The notes below the pieces were generated by a model. It did no database searches, was not told where the DNA came from, and was given only the letters and a program-made list of their open reading frames with translations. A program made the position numbers and the translations under genes. From Rotaria sp. Silwood1 (Eukaryota; Rotifera; Eurotatoria; Philodinida; Philodinidae): 64,000 bases of DNA. The stretch spans positions 4,805-68,804 of the forward strand of contig CAJNOP010000225.1 of NCBI GenBank assembly GCA_905250075.1, given 5' to 3'. This document shows, piece by piece, positions 1-11,053 of this stretch; within the stretch, counting starts at the first letter, position 1; each line of letters opens with the position of its first letter.

Positions 1-146
1 AACCTGCCGCTGCCGCGATGAGTTTTTAAGAAACCTGCCGCTGCCGCAATGAGTTTTTAAGAAACCTGCCGCTGCCACGATGAGCTTTTAAAAACTCTGC
101 CGCTGCCGTGATGAGTTTTTAAGAAACCTGCCGCTGCCGCGCCGCC
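1..146. repeat. 31-bp GC-rich tandem repeat, about five copies
   Basis: Near-identical 31-bp units start at about 1, 31, 62, 93 and 124. Each contains the core CTGCCGCTGCCGC followed by ATGAGTTTTTAAG. The array runs off the left edge and ends in a short GCCGCC run near 146. It is far more GC-rich than its surroundings. No open frame of note crosses it. Confidence 0.9.
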
Positions 147-150
147 ATGG

Positions 151-530
151 ACATCTCTGGTTCAGTCTATAATTCTAGGAAAGATGAGTCATAACAAACA
201 TAATTCTATATTGAACTAATGAAAACAAAAACTACATATGTGTTAAGATAGATTGAAAAGATTTCGAAAATTGAGTCTGCTTAAGCCAAAATCTTGACTT
301 TGCTACTGTTACATTGCAAGATGTGAATCTTTTTAGATACACAAAATAATGAGGAATAAATTCCATTGAACTCGAATACTAAACTAAATCGATGATAGAA
401 AATAGATAATTAAAAGAAATGAAATCAAATATAAAACATCGATTTTTGTTTCGAGCTTTAATGGAAATCACGAAATAAATTTAAACTATGTAAAATTTTT
501 AATATATCTATTCAATATATATTCTCTCAA
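151..530. other. interval without recognised genes
   Basis: AT-rich sequence between the 31-bp tandem repeat and the stop of the coiled-coil gene. No frame, repeat or RNA gene was seen. Confidence 0.5.
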
Positions 531-3500
531 TTATGGAAAGCATAATTTAATTATCTTGTTATCTATACTTTGTTTAAGATGTTGTGTAGTAAGATGTTTT
601 ATTGTTTTATATAATGGTTCTAATTGATTATTACGTATTGCTTGTCTATGTCCAAGTAATTGTACTACAAAAGTTAAATTTTCATATTGATATTTTAATA
701 ATTTATTTTCATTTTCCGTATAATAAAATATTTCTTTCAATATTTGATAATTATATTCCGAATGTTTTAAATTTTTATTTAAAATTTTTATATTATCTTT
801 TGATTTTTCTATTTGATGATAATATTGTTCTAATAATAAATTTTCTTGTATAAGACTATGATCATATTGTTTTGAATCTAATATTAATTTTTTAATAATT
901 GTTTTATATTGATTAATTTTATCTTCATTTTGTTTTAAATTTAATTCAATTTGATTAGAATTTATTTCATTTTGTTTAACTTGTTTTTGATAATATGAAA
1001 TTTCTTTTACTAATGGTTTTTCATCACCAATAATTTTATGTATTTTTTGTTTAAGTAATTTAACTTTAGTTTTACTTTCATTAACTTTTGTTTGTTGATC
1101 ATTCAATTCTTCATGTATTGTTAATAAACTATTTTCAAGATCTTGTAATTCTTTTGTATGTAAATCAATTTTAACTTCATTATTATTTATTAGATGATTT
1201 TGTTGTTTTACTTGATTATTTAATTTATTTATTTCAATTTTTGTTATTTGTAAACGTTGTTCATTTGCTTGAACTATAGTTAAAGACAAAATTATCTATT
1301 TAAATGATTTAGACAAGTATCTAGTTATGAAAATATTTTGCAAAACAATCTATGAATTGACATTTTAAAATAGAAGATATTAGAAAACTAGTCCTATTAA
1401 AAGATTTTATTTGTTCGAAGTTTGAACTCGAAATTTAATCATTGCTTGCAACAATGATCGATGGAAGATCAAGATATTTTGTTGAAAGATTTACTAAAAT
1501 AGTCATCCATCAAACGGAAATATTTACGAACACAAATCGTTTTACATCAAAGATGTCCGCAGCGACAACTTCTTTTACGAAGATGTTTCAGAAACTCATG
1601 AATTTTCACAGAATTTCGGTTATCATATATGTGATACTGTAAGATTTAACGAATTTTATTGATTAGCAGCAGTTCTAGTTAAAACTAGTCACACTCTTGA
1701 AAATTAAAACATTTTTATGAATATCATCGCAACAGTGACAAATTCTCAGCCACGATAGACATCTCTGTTTTAGATGTTCACTATTTTTGATAGATAGAAT
1801 TCAGTTTAAATGTCTATCTTACAAAAAAAAGAACAACAGAATGAAGACTTTCTTTTAGAAAGTTACTGAATTGTAAGTCATCAATCATACTTATTCGGAA
1901 TCGAATCAGAAAAATCCACGTAAGTCTTAGTGGCGTATCCAGGATTTTTCGGTATGCTGGATCTTATCTTCAGAGCATGGGACCCAGATGAAACTTATAG
2001 AGATATGATATTGGGTCCAAATGATGAGTTTTTATCAAAAGATTTTTGTAATTGGAGTTTGCGAAAAAAATTAGCATTTTCCTGAGCCCTACCAAGATTT
2101 TTCTTCTTCTATCGGTAATACCTTGATTTTTAGAATTTCATAGTAAGCTACATCGAAATTCATCGACAGATTTCAAATTTCATTTAAAAATATGCATCCG
2201 TTCACGAGTTATAATGTTTTGGAAATTTGCTGCATGCTGCTAAAATTTTAGAAAAAATTCAAAACATTGTAACTCGCAAACGGATGTATATTTTTAGACA
2301 AAATTTGAAATCTGTCGATGAATTTCGATGTAGCTTACTATTAAATTCTAAAAATCAAGGTACTACCAATAGAAAAAGAAAAATCTTGGTGAGGCTCAGG
2401 AAAATGCTAATTTTTTTCGCAAACTCCCATTACAAAAATCTTTTGATAAAAACTCATCATTTGCACCCAATATCATATCTCTATAAGTTTCATCTGGGTC
2501 CCATTCTCTGAAGTTGAAATCCAGCATACCGAAAAATCCTGGATACGCCACTAGTAAGTCTTCATATGTTAGTTTTCCAATACTTTTTCATCTGATATCA
2601 ATTTGAAGTTTTTCATACTGAAATAATGATGTATGTCGTATCGTATAAATTAGCATAGCTGTTGAAATTAGAAAATAGAAAAATTTTGTTCGTCTATAAA
2701 AATCAACATAGAAAGATCTAAGAAGATTTCTTATGATCATATTCGAAATTAGCATGATTCATAACGTACAATATTCTATCTTTCTATGAGAAGCGATTGA
2801 TCAATGAAAAAACTTTACATGTTCATCGACTCTATGAAAAAATATTCTCTATGTCTCTCGGTAATATTTATACTGAGCTATATTGAGCAAAAAAAATAGA
2901 AAGATGACTGTTTTAAATAATAAAAAATCTTTTGAAACTTAAATAAGTACAAATAAGAATAGAATTAACTTGTTTTTTGTAAATTATTTGTAATATTTTG
3001 TTGTTTATTATGATTTTTAAATAATTTTCTATATGAATATTGTAAATTTAAAATAGAATGATTTGAATGAAAAATATTTTTTTCTAATAATTTTTTTTTT
3101 AAATTTGATTGTTTAATTATATCAATTAATTGTTGTTGTTTATTTAATATTTGATTTTTTTCTATTTCAAAAATATTAATATTTTGATAAAGTTCTTGAC
3201 GATATTTAATAATATGTATTTGTTGATTTTTTAATTGTTTTAAATTTTGATTTTGTTGATCAATTATTTTTTCTAAATTTGTAATTTGTTTTTCATAATT
3301 AATTCGTTTTAATATAATTAATGTTAAATTTTGTTTATATTTTTTTAAATTAATTTGATAAATAAATATTGTTTTATGATGTATTTCAATTTGTGTTTGT
3401 ATATGAAAAATTAATTTTAATATATTATGAATTTCATTAATAAGATATTTATAATCATCAAATAAAATTTGAACATCTTTTATATTTAAAATTAAATTAT

Positions 3501-5062
3501 TTATTCGTTTTGATGATTGTTCATAAATATAATTATTAATATATTGTTGATTATTTATTTTTAATTTTATTTCATTTATATTTTGTATTATTTGTAATAT
3601 TGATGTACGAAAATTTTCAAGTAATAATTGAATTTCTTTCATTTTAATTAATAAATTACCATGTTCTTTTTCTAATAAATTTAAACATTTTGTTTGTTCA
3701 TCTTTTTCTATTTGAATTAGATTAAGAAATTTTTCTAAATCTTCATTTAACAATTTATCAGTTATTGTAGTGCCTATTGCTATTTCTAAGATATGCCATA
3801 GACGTGAAGTATTTACTCGAAGAATCTTTATATGAACAAAAAAAAATTTCAATAGATAATATGTTCGATCTTACAAAAAGCGAACGATTAAGACAGAAGT
3901 CTCTAACAGGAAAAATCGCTTTTAAGACGAGATTAGGCGCATTATGTAGACTCAAATAAACTATAAACACTCTGAAATAGGTTCCTGCCATTAACTTATT
4001 GCTGTAAAAAAAACTACACTTTTACGGTAATTTTTAAATGAATATCATGATCGCTCTTAGCGGAACGAGTTTTCGAATTTCGACTTGACATTTTGCATAG
4101 AGATAGGATTTGATAAGCAGAAGTTTTCGATTTTGTCATTGTTTTTGCTTGTTTGAAAGGCTTATTCTTCTGAATAAATTCTTTTACTATAGATAGATAT
4201 GTCAAAATGTTGATTCTTTCAGTAGACTAATATAGTTAGCTATATAAGTAAAACATCAGGATAGACTCTACCCAGGTCGAAGATTCCGGTCATCGGATCC
4301 CGCAGAAAAACATCGGAAGTCGCCGGAACAGGGTGGTAGTATTCCTGCCGGAACTCGCCCGTACTTTTCGACCTGGGCTATAATACGAAGCGTTTTGAGC
4401 TGTTCATATGATTAAAAAGAGTATTTTTTTTTTCTTTATACATATGCACTTTGTCACATTTTTAATGCTAGATTTGTTTTTTACTGATAACTCTTGTAAA
4501 CAAAGATCTCATCTCTCATGAGAAAACTTCTGACAATTGAGAATCTTCATTCCATATTTCAAGCTGAAATGTTTATTGTAAAATGTCTACCTCTAGAGAT
4601 ATATTTTCTCTGAGTGTCTCTGCAAAACTGAGTGGTCGAAAAAAAAAGTTTCGAAGATGGATGATCACCTGAATGATATGCCATGCATTTATTTCTTTAT
4701 TTTTAACATCAGCAAGTAATTTTTTTAAGTCTTGAAATTTAGTTTTAAATGTTGTTAATGTTACTTGATCAATTGCACGAAGTTCATTAGCATAATTAAG
4801 TTTCGTATAATTTATATCTAAATCTTTTTTTAAACGTTGAATTTCTTTAAGAAGAAATTCTTGTGAAAATTTCAATTGTTGATCTGAATATTTCGAAAAA
4901 GAAAAAAAAAAAAAACGACAATATTCCTATTTAGTTTTTTATTCTATAGATTATAAACAAACCAATTTGTTCAATTTCATTAACAAAATAACTTATATCA
5001 AAATTTTCAATTTGTTGAGAATTTATACGTAATTGATTTATTTGATTATGAAATTCTTCCAT
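531..5062 (-). CDS. split coiled-coil protein, possibly ciliary (CFAP58/CCDC type)
   Basis: I read four exons on the minus strand: 5062-4963 (ATG at 5062), 4883-4669, an exon ending at 2970 that begins near 3820-3775, and 1273-531 with its stop at 531. Junctions 4963/4883 and 2970/1273 have GT-AG sites and preserve the frame; the second joins ...LQKT to IQANEQRL. The junction between 4669 and the third exon is unresolved and a small exon may be missing around 3.8-4.6 kb. The product is over 600 residues, rich in K, N, Q, E, I and L, and looks like continuous coiled coil with no signal peptide or membrane segment. Long axonemal coiled-coil proteins look like this, but no diagnostic motif ties it to one family. 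A hAT-type MITE sits in the last intron (1928-2553). Confidence 0.6.
1928..2553. mobile_element. hAT-type foldback MITE, copy 1 (626 bp)
   Basis: The element starts TAGTGGCGTATCCAGGAT and ends with the reverse complement ATCCTGGATACGCCACTA. The two halves (about 1928-2210 and 2260-2553) are inverted copies of each other over most of their length. An 8-bp duplication, GTAAGTCT, flanks it at 1920-1927 and 2554-2561. The 8-bp duplication and TAGTGGCG ends are hAT-superfamily hallmarks. There is no transposase, so it is non-autonomous. It lies in the last intron of the coiled-coil gene. Confidence 0.88.
4271..4377. mobile_element. 107-bp GC-rich inverted-repeat element
   Basis: The sequence begins CCCAGGTCGAA and ends TTCGACCTGGG, 11-bp inverted ends. 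The interior is much more GC-rich than its surroundings. Both flanks read CTA (4268-4270 and 4378-4380), a possible 3-bp target duplication. It lies in an intron of the coiled-coil gene. The family is unknown. Confidence 0.55.
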
Positions 5063-5188
5063 TTTGAATATATTTCTATAGATTCTAATACATTTAATGA
5101 GATCATATAATAGGCGCGAAATAAAATATTTTTTTTTTTTGTTTTTAGATTACAAAAAAAAAAAACAAATAAAGATCCTACAGTTTGA

Positions 5189-5677
5189 TTAATATTCAAT
5201 ACCCATGAATTGTAAAGCATGAGTTAATGTCCAAAGAGGACCAATTAAAAGAAATTGTAGATCTTTAAAAAATGCTGGTTTTTTTCCTTCAATTTCATGT
5301 CCAATAAATTGTCCAATCCAAGCTAATATAAATATAATTAATGCTATACGAAATATTCGTACATGATTCTTCTCTAATAATATTAATAATATTATTATCA
5401 TAAAAAATAAAATTGTCATTACTATAGCCATTGAAGATGAAAGATTCCAATAGAAAGCAAGTATAGGTATAACTATAAGTGTAGGATTCAATAAACCAAT
5501 TTGACTAATTGATATTGTATTACGAATATTTTTTGGTATTATTGGTAAACACCAAAGCATAGCAATAACAGTTACTGTTATTGTTGGTACACATATTTTA
5601 TGTATGAGAATATTAATTGGATGTTGATGAGATAAAGCATATTCATCAAGCCATGCTGTTAATTCTTTACTAGGCAT
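5189..5677 (-). CDS. Mpo1-like / YGL010w (DUF962) membrane protein
   Basis: A complete single-exon gene of 162 residues with ATG at 5677 and TAA at 5189. The N-terminus has the family's His-rich segment SHQHPINILIHK (residues 16-27). Three to four hydrophobic segments follow, then the signature QFIGHEIEGKKPA (about 123-135) and a further His at 153 in the last membrane segment. In yeast, Mpo1 is an ER dioxygenase that shortens 2-hydroxy fatty acids in phytosphingosine breakdown, using iron held by conserved histidines. The His pattern here is intact, so the same type of reaction is likely but not shown. The length matches the family. The coiled-coil gene starts about 127 bp downstream on the same strand. 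Confidence 0.85.
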   Translation of the reverse strand: MPSKELTAWLDEYALSHQHPINILIHKICVPTITVTVIAMLWCLPIIPKNIRNTISISQIGLLNPTLIVIPILAFYWNLSSSMAIVMTILFFMIIILLILLEKNHVRIFRIALIIFILAWIGQFIGHEIEGKKPAFFKDLQFLLIGPLWTLTHALQFMGIEY

Positions 5678-5863
5678 TTCTAGAATAAATGAAAAGAAAA
5701 GTTAAAATCTATTCATTTATTTTCGAATCATAACATTTTAGATTTTATTTTATTTTATTTTTTTTTCCATCCTTTTCTTTAAATATAATAAAATAATAAT
5801 GAAAGAATCAATTCAAGTTTATCTGACAAAAAAAAAAAAGCATATCAAAAAACTGTCCATAGA

Positions 5864-5906
5864 TTATTCATGTCGATGTTTACCACGTTTTGCTTTTAGT
5901 CTATTC
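5864..5906 (-). CDS. candidate terminal exon of an unidentified gene
   Basis: On the minus strand a pyrimidine-rich tract ending TTTCTAG is followed by a short open frame ending RLKAKRGKHRHE and a TAA at 5864. The basic tail and clean acceptor suggest the last exon of a gene whose earlier exons I could not find. They may lie beyond the MITE at 6238-6845. It could be chance. Confidence 0.25.
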
Positions 5907-6237
5907 CTAGAAAATAAAATAAAAAATTTATTGTAATTTTTATTATAATAAAAGGATTAATATGTACAGAAACTTCATGTGATTCGTACTGAACAAAAAA
6001 CCCGGTGGCAATAAAACGTTGAGAGTAATGATAATTCTATCATAAGAATTCATCGATTTAAAATGAAGAAAAAAAAAACATATGCGGGTACGATTTTTCG
6101 AATAAGATTCAAAAAAACTCATGTCTGCAATGGAATTAAACCATAAGATAGTAAATTGTCTATTGCCGGAAAAATTCAGAAGAGATTTTGAAACTAGACA
6201 TGTGCGAGGAGGCACGAAAAAGAGAAGTTATTGAAAC

Positions 6238-6845
6238 TAGTGACGTAACCAGGATTTTCCAGTATCCTGGATCTCCACCAGAGAGCATGGATTCCAAATG
6301 GAAACTTATGTACATTGATATTGAACTTAAATGATGAGTTTCTATCGGAAAAAAATTTGAATCAGAGTTTGCAAAAAAAGAATTAGCATTTTCCTGAGTC
6401 CTACCGGAAAATGTTTCACATCTTTAATGATATGTCGTTTTCAAGAATGCTATCGAAACCTACATCAAATTTCATTTAAAAAAATTCATTCGTTCAGAAG
6501 TTGTGCGTTTTTCAATTCCTGGTGAAATTTTTTCGAAACGTCTCGAATATTAAAAACGTCATAACTTCTGAACGGATCAACTTTTTTAAATGAAATTTGA
6601 AATCTATCGATGAAATTTGATGTAGCTTTCGATGGCATTCTTGAAAACGACATATCATTAAAGATGTGAAACATTTTCTGATAGGACTCAGGAAAATGCT
6701 AATTTTTTTTGCAAACTCTGATTCAAATTTTTTTCCGATAGAAATTAATCATTTGAATTCAATATCAATGTACATAAGTTTTCATTTGGGGTCCATGCTC
6801 TCTGATGGAGATTTAGGATACTGGAAAATCCTGGTTACGCCACTA
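6238..6845. mobile_element. hAT-type foldback MITE, copy 2 (608 bp)
   Basis: It starts TAGTGACGTAACCAGGAT and ends ATCCTGGTTACGCCACTA. The two halves are inverted copies. It belongs to the same family as 1928-2553, sharing the terminal ~35 bp and interior segments. Flanks ATTGAAAC (6230-6237) and ATCGAAAC (6846-6853) match 7 of 8, a slightly decayed 8-bp duplication. There is no transposase. It sits between the Mpo1-like and RNF216-like genes. Confidence 0.87.
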
Positions 6846-7151
6846 ATCGAAACCATGAGAGGACGTTCTTATATCCATTTCTTCGCTCAATCCTTCTATG
6901 AAAATACTTTTGTCAGTTTTGTGAAGGTGATGAGTTATAAAATAATTTTATCTTATATAGTATTAAACATAAAACATGTTCAAAGTAGTTTTCCTCTATC
7001 AGTTGTTCAAGAATCATCGATCTCTCGCTATTCTTTTTGTTGAATTATTAACCTTAAATTCAATCCTTTTTCATTCTAGCATGGAAATTAATTTATTCTA
7101 AGATGTAATATATTTATTTCATCATTATTTTATATGTTTTTTTTTGTAAAT

Positions 7152-10100
7152 TTACTTTGGTTTAGAACCATCAAGATGTTGTTGTGGATCATATTTAAGT
7201 ACTAAATCTTTTGCTTCAGGATGTCGTTCGATATAAAATTTTTTAGCTTCTTCATAAGCTAAATGCATTTCTTCTTGATGTAATTTAACAACATCCATAT
7301 TAGCTCCACATTTTGTATTATTATTAAAATGATCATAACCGTGAATAGGTTCACGACAAACATAACACATTGATGCACCACAAGCACATGTCATTTTATT
7401 ACAACCTAATTAATTTAATAGAGAATAAATATTTTTTTGTTTTGTTTTCTATATACCTTCAAGTTTATAAAATCGTTGTTTACATTTATAACAAACTCGA
7501 ATCATAGCTTCTGAAACACGATTTTCAATAAATGTTCTCATATCTAATTCATCTTTTTTTTCAACTTCATCACATCGTAATGGAATATGATTTGGTTCAC
7601 CACAAGCACGACATGTTTCTTTTAAACATTCTTGATTTAAACATCGAAATACACGTTCATCAGGATCTTCGATAACTATAATATACAAATATATTGGATT
7701 TCTAGTATAATAAGAATATGAGAAGTACGAATAAATTATAATAAACTTATGAGAAAACTTCTTAAGATGTCTTCTTTTGATTTCAATGACTTTTTGTCGA
7801 TAGATAGTATAGATACACAATAAAATTTTTTAAAAAAAGGTCATAGAAAATATGGCTACTTCTTATTTTATTCAGAATTTTGCATTCTTTAAGAAGAGAT
7901 CTTTAAAAAAAGAAAAACTAATTGTTCAGGCTTTGTCTTCGAACACTATTGTCTTTAATTTTCTTCATCTAGTCTATCTATTGAATTTCACATATCATGA
8001 AATAGAAAAATCTAAAATAAGCTTTGATCTTATATATATATATTCTTAATAGATAAGAATATTATCATACTTGTTCCAAATGTACAATATTTGCATTGTT
8101 CAAAATTAGGAATATTTGCTAAACGTAATTCTTCTTGTTGAATTTTAATAATTAATCGAGAAAAAAGTGTTGGTGCAAGTAATTGACTCATTAATGATGT
8201 TGAATATTCATATTTACATGTTGGATTTAAACATGTAAAAAAACATTCACCATTTGATATAAAACCATTTTCAATATAATTTCGTATACATGATCTATTT
8301 GAAGAATATATAAAATAAATTCGATATTGAAATTTAATCTCTAAATCGAATTCAAATTTACTTCATTAATCTACATTTACAAAAAAAAAACAAAAAGTCT
8401 TATATCTATAAGAATTAATAAAGTAAATTTGAATCTAACAAGAGAACTTCTTCAGATATTGAATTAATTTTCATTCGAGATGATGTTCATTTGATGAGTA
8501 ATAGAAAAGTTTAGACATGCTTTGATTTTGCTTTTTTTTTTAGGTCTTTGTTCTCGAGATACACTTTTCAAATAGAAAACTCTTAATGAAATTATTCCAT
8601 TGAGCAAGTTATAAATTTTCTAACATCTTCAAAATTTCTTCATGTTTAAAAATAAATTCTATTCATATAATCAAATAATTTCATTAAGACTTTTTAGTCG
8701 TGTAAAGTTTGACGTTGATTCTTCATGTAACTTGATGGAAGTCACAACTTTTTATTGAAGAATCTATCTCGTGAACGAAGATTTGAAATACTAAATCATT
8801 CTAAACTTTTCTCGTAAGTCGAACTTCTTGTTAGAGCAAATAGAAAAAAAGAAAATTGATTTTAACTTACTGACAAAATCGATGATTATTATCACAACTA
8901 ATCATATCATCATCAAGTAATTGATCATCACAACAACAATCACATGTTTGTAATGTACCATTTTCTGTTGCCATACGAATTTGTTCATCACGAAATTCTT
9001 GTTTTCGTGTTAAATATTCTATAATTTTCAAAAAAAAAAAGACAATGAAAATAGTAAAATTTACAGCAAGATTAAAAATATAAAGAAAAAAAAAATGTCA
9101 ATAATAAAAAACGAAACTTATGAATCTAATTGAAGATCTTTTATATAATGAATAGTATCATCTTTATTTTCTCGTGTATAGAACATATTTCTTGATATTG
9201 ATCGTATTATAGAATGTTCTTGACAAAATTGTACAAAATTATTTAATACATATGTTGGTGGTTGACGTGTACGTGTCATTAAATCAACTCCAGCATCTGT
9301 AAATAATGTAGAACTAAACATTGTTGCTATCCATTGATAAGGTTGATCAATAGGTGTTTCATTATCAACAAAAATAATACCAAATTCACTTGTAAATAAT
9401 TTTAATAAACCATTTCCACGCCATTGAAAACGACTTGATTTATATTTTGATTGTGTATCAATACCTTGAACATTTGTTGGTACAAAACCAACAAATGGTC
9501 GTCGAGTATAATATTCAACAAGATCATTTAAACGAATACGTCCATCAGATAATTGATCATGAATTGAATATGTTATTGTTGGATTTAATTTATCTTTCCA
9601 CATATTAAGATTTGTTGCAAGAATATGCCAAAAACCCAATGCACGATTTGGATTAAAATCATTAATACTTGAAGCATCAATATCTTCAGATGACATAATG
9701 AATCACACGAGGACAGTTTATTTGATAAAAAAAAGACTACTGAAGCATTTACTCGTGAATGAAAACTGTTTGTAGAGAGTCGGGCAACGTGTATTTCACG
9801 CGTACTTTTTTTTTTCTTTCGTTCTGTTTTTAAAGTCAATAGTATTGTCGCAAGAAAAAAAACATGCATGCCTAATGTCGACTAAAGCATACTCCTTGTT
9901 TTGTTTCATTGCTTACCTATAATTTCATCCTCATGTTTAATATAACACAATTCCTAATCAACAACAATACAAAAAGAAATTATTTAAAAAGTGAAATAAA
10001 TCATTTTACTTTATAGAAAATTTCATCGGGTACATCAGGAATTGCCATCGAAGCACGAGCTCGATGATTAAGTCGTTTAACAATAGCTAAATAAAATAAA

Positions 10101-11053
10101 ATAAGAATAAAAAAAAAATTTTTTTTTGTAAAGATTTTTAAATTACTATCATTCGATTTTTTATTTTGATTAGTATGATATGTATAAAATTCTTCTTGTA
10201 ATTGTTTCATAGATGGTGCAAAACGATAATTATTATTATTTAATACTTGTTTTATATAATCAGTTGATATACGTGCAAATGCATTAGATAAATAAATATA
10301 TGTATGATTTTTATATGATTCTGATACATTTTTTGTTCGATCATAAAAATATTCAAGTGGATTAGGAAATGTTTTAAGAAATTCATTAATTTCAAATTTT
10401 GGATTACGTAAATTTTCTTTTAATCTTTCATTACGTAAACGTTCTAATTTATCTGTTAATTTAATATAACCATGTTCAATAAGACTTGTTATTAATATAT
10501 TTAAATCTGTATTATCTGATGATTTTTCACGATATTTCATATAACATTCTAATGCATAATCAGGATCAATATCAGGTAATATAGCAAGTAAACGATTATA
10601 TTCATCTGGAATAAATACTATATCATCAATAATCATTTGATCATATGATCGTTTATTTGTTGAACTTTTCATAACATTATATGAAAGTAATTCATTAACA
10701 ATATCATCATACCAATTTGGATTATTAGTATTTTTAAAATTAATATAAAGATTTTCTATATGATCACGTGGTATTTCATTAAATACATCATAGAGTGTTT
10801 GAAGTGTATCATCAGTAATTGTTGTTTGTTTAGATATATGAGTATTGGCTGAAGCTGTTTGTTCTTCGATTTGATTTTGAGTTTTTCTTGGATCAATTAC
10901 TTGACCAAATGATAATATTTCAGTAGCAAAAATTGAGCATATAGCTTCAATAGATCTTGATTGACGAATATGCCATCCAATAACTTCAAGAGGAATTTGT
11001 ATTTCAGGAAATATATCATGTAAACGATCACGAATTAAAATGATGGATGGATG
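7152..11053 (-). CDS. RNF216-like: RNF216/TRIAD3-like RBR E3 ubiquitin ligase, 5' end missing
   Basis: Exons on the minus strand are 11053-10147, 10086-10010, 9018-8871, 8294-8071, 7675-7457 and 7405-7152 (stop). All listed junctions are GT-AG, and all but 10010/9018 keep the frame. The first exons match the pre-RBR region of RNF216 ([14 protein letters not shown]). RING1 is [10 protein letters not shown]...NNHRFCQSC, followed by a linker and [10 protein letters not shown]. The in-between-RING part is [19 protein letters not shown], and the RING2 part is [26 protein letters not shown] followed by the family tail GYDHF. The catalytic Cys within CNKMTCACG is present. RBR ligases carry ubiquitin as a thioester on RING2 before passing it to a target. 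The start codon lies upstream of 11053 and was not found. The 10010/9018 junction does not keep the frame, so a small exon is missing or the gene is damaged. A lipocalin-like gene occupies this same intron. Confidence 0.85.
9118..9696 (-). CDS. lipocalin-like (calycin) protein, single exon
   Basis: A complete frame of 192 residues with ATG at 9696 and TAA at 9118. Near the N-terminus is [16 protein letters not shown], a GxW motif as in lipocalins. TITYS, strand-like segments ([31 protein letters not shown]) and a C-terminal helix follow. There is no signal peptide, so it is probably cytosolic. This layout fits lipocalin-like proteins that hold small hydrophobic ligands; the ligand cannot be told. 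It lies on the same strand between two exons of the RNF216-like gene, so it is either a nested gene or marks a break in its host. Confidence 0.55.
   Translation of the reverse strand: MSSEDIDASSINDFNPNRALGFWHILATNLNMWKDKLNPTITYSIHDQLSDGRIRLNDLVEYYTRRPFVGFVPTNVQGIDTQSKYKSSRFQWRGNGLLKLFTSEFGIIFVDNETPIDQPYQWIATMFSSTLFTDAGVDLMTRTRQPPTYVLNNFVQFCQEHSIIRSISRNMFYTRENKDDTIHYIKDLQLDS

Noticed and set aside
4014..4205. 63-residue minus-strand frame between coiled-coil exons
   Set aside because: Its composition differs from the coiled coil and it does not offer splice sites in the needed phases; left as intron.
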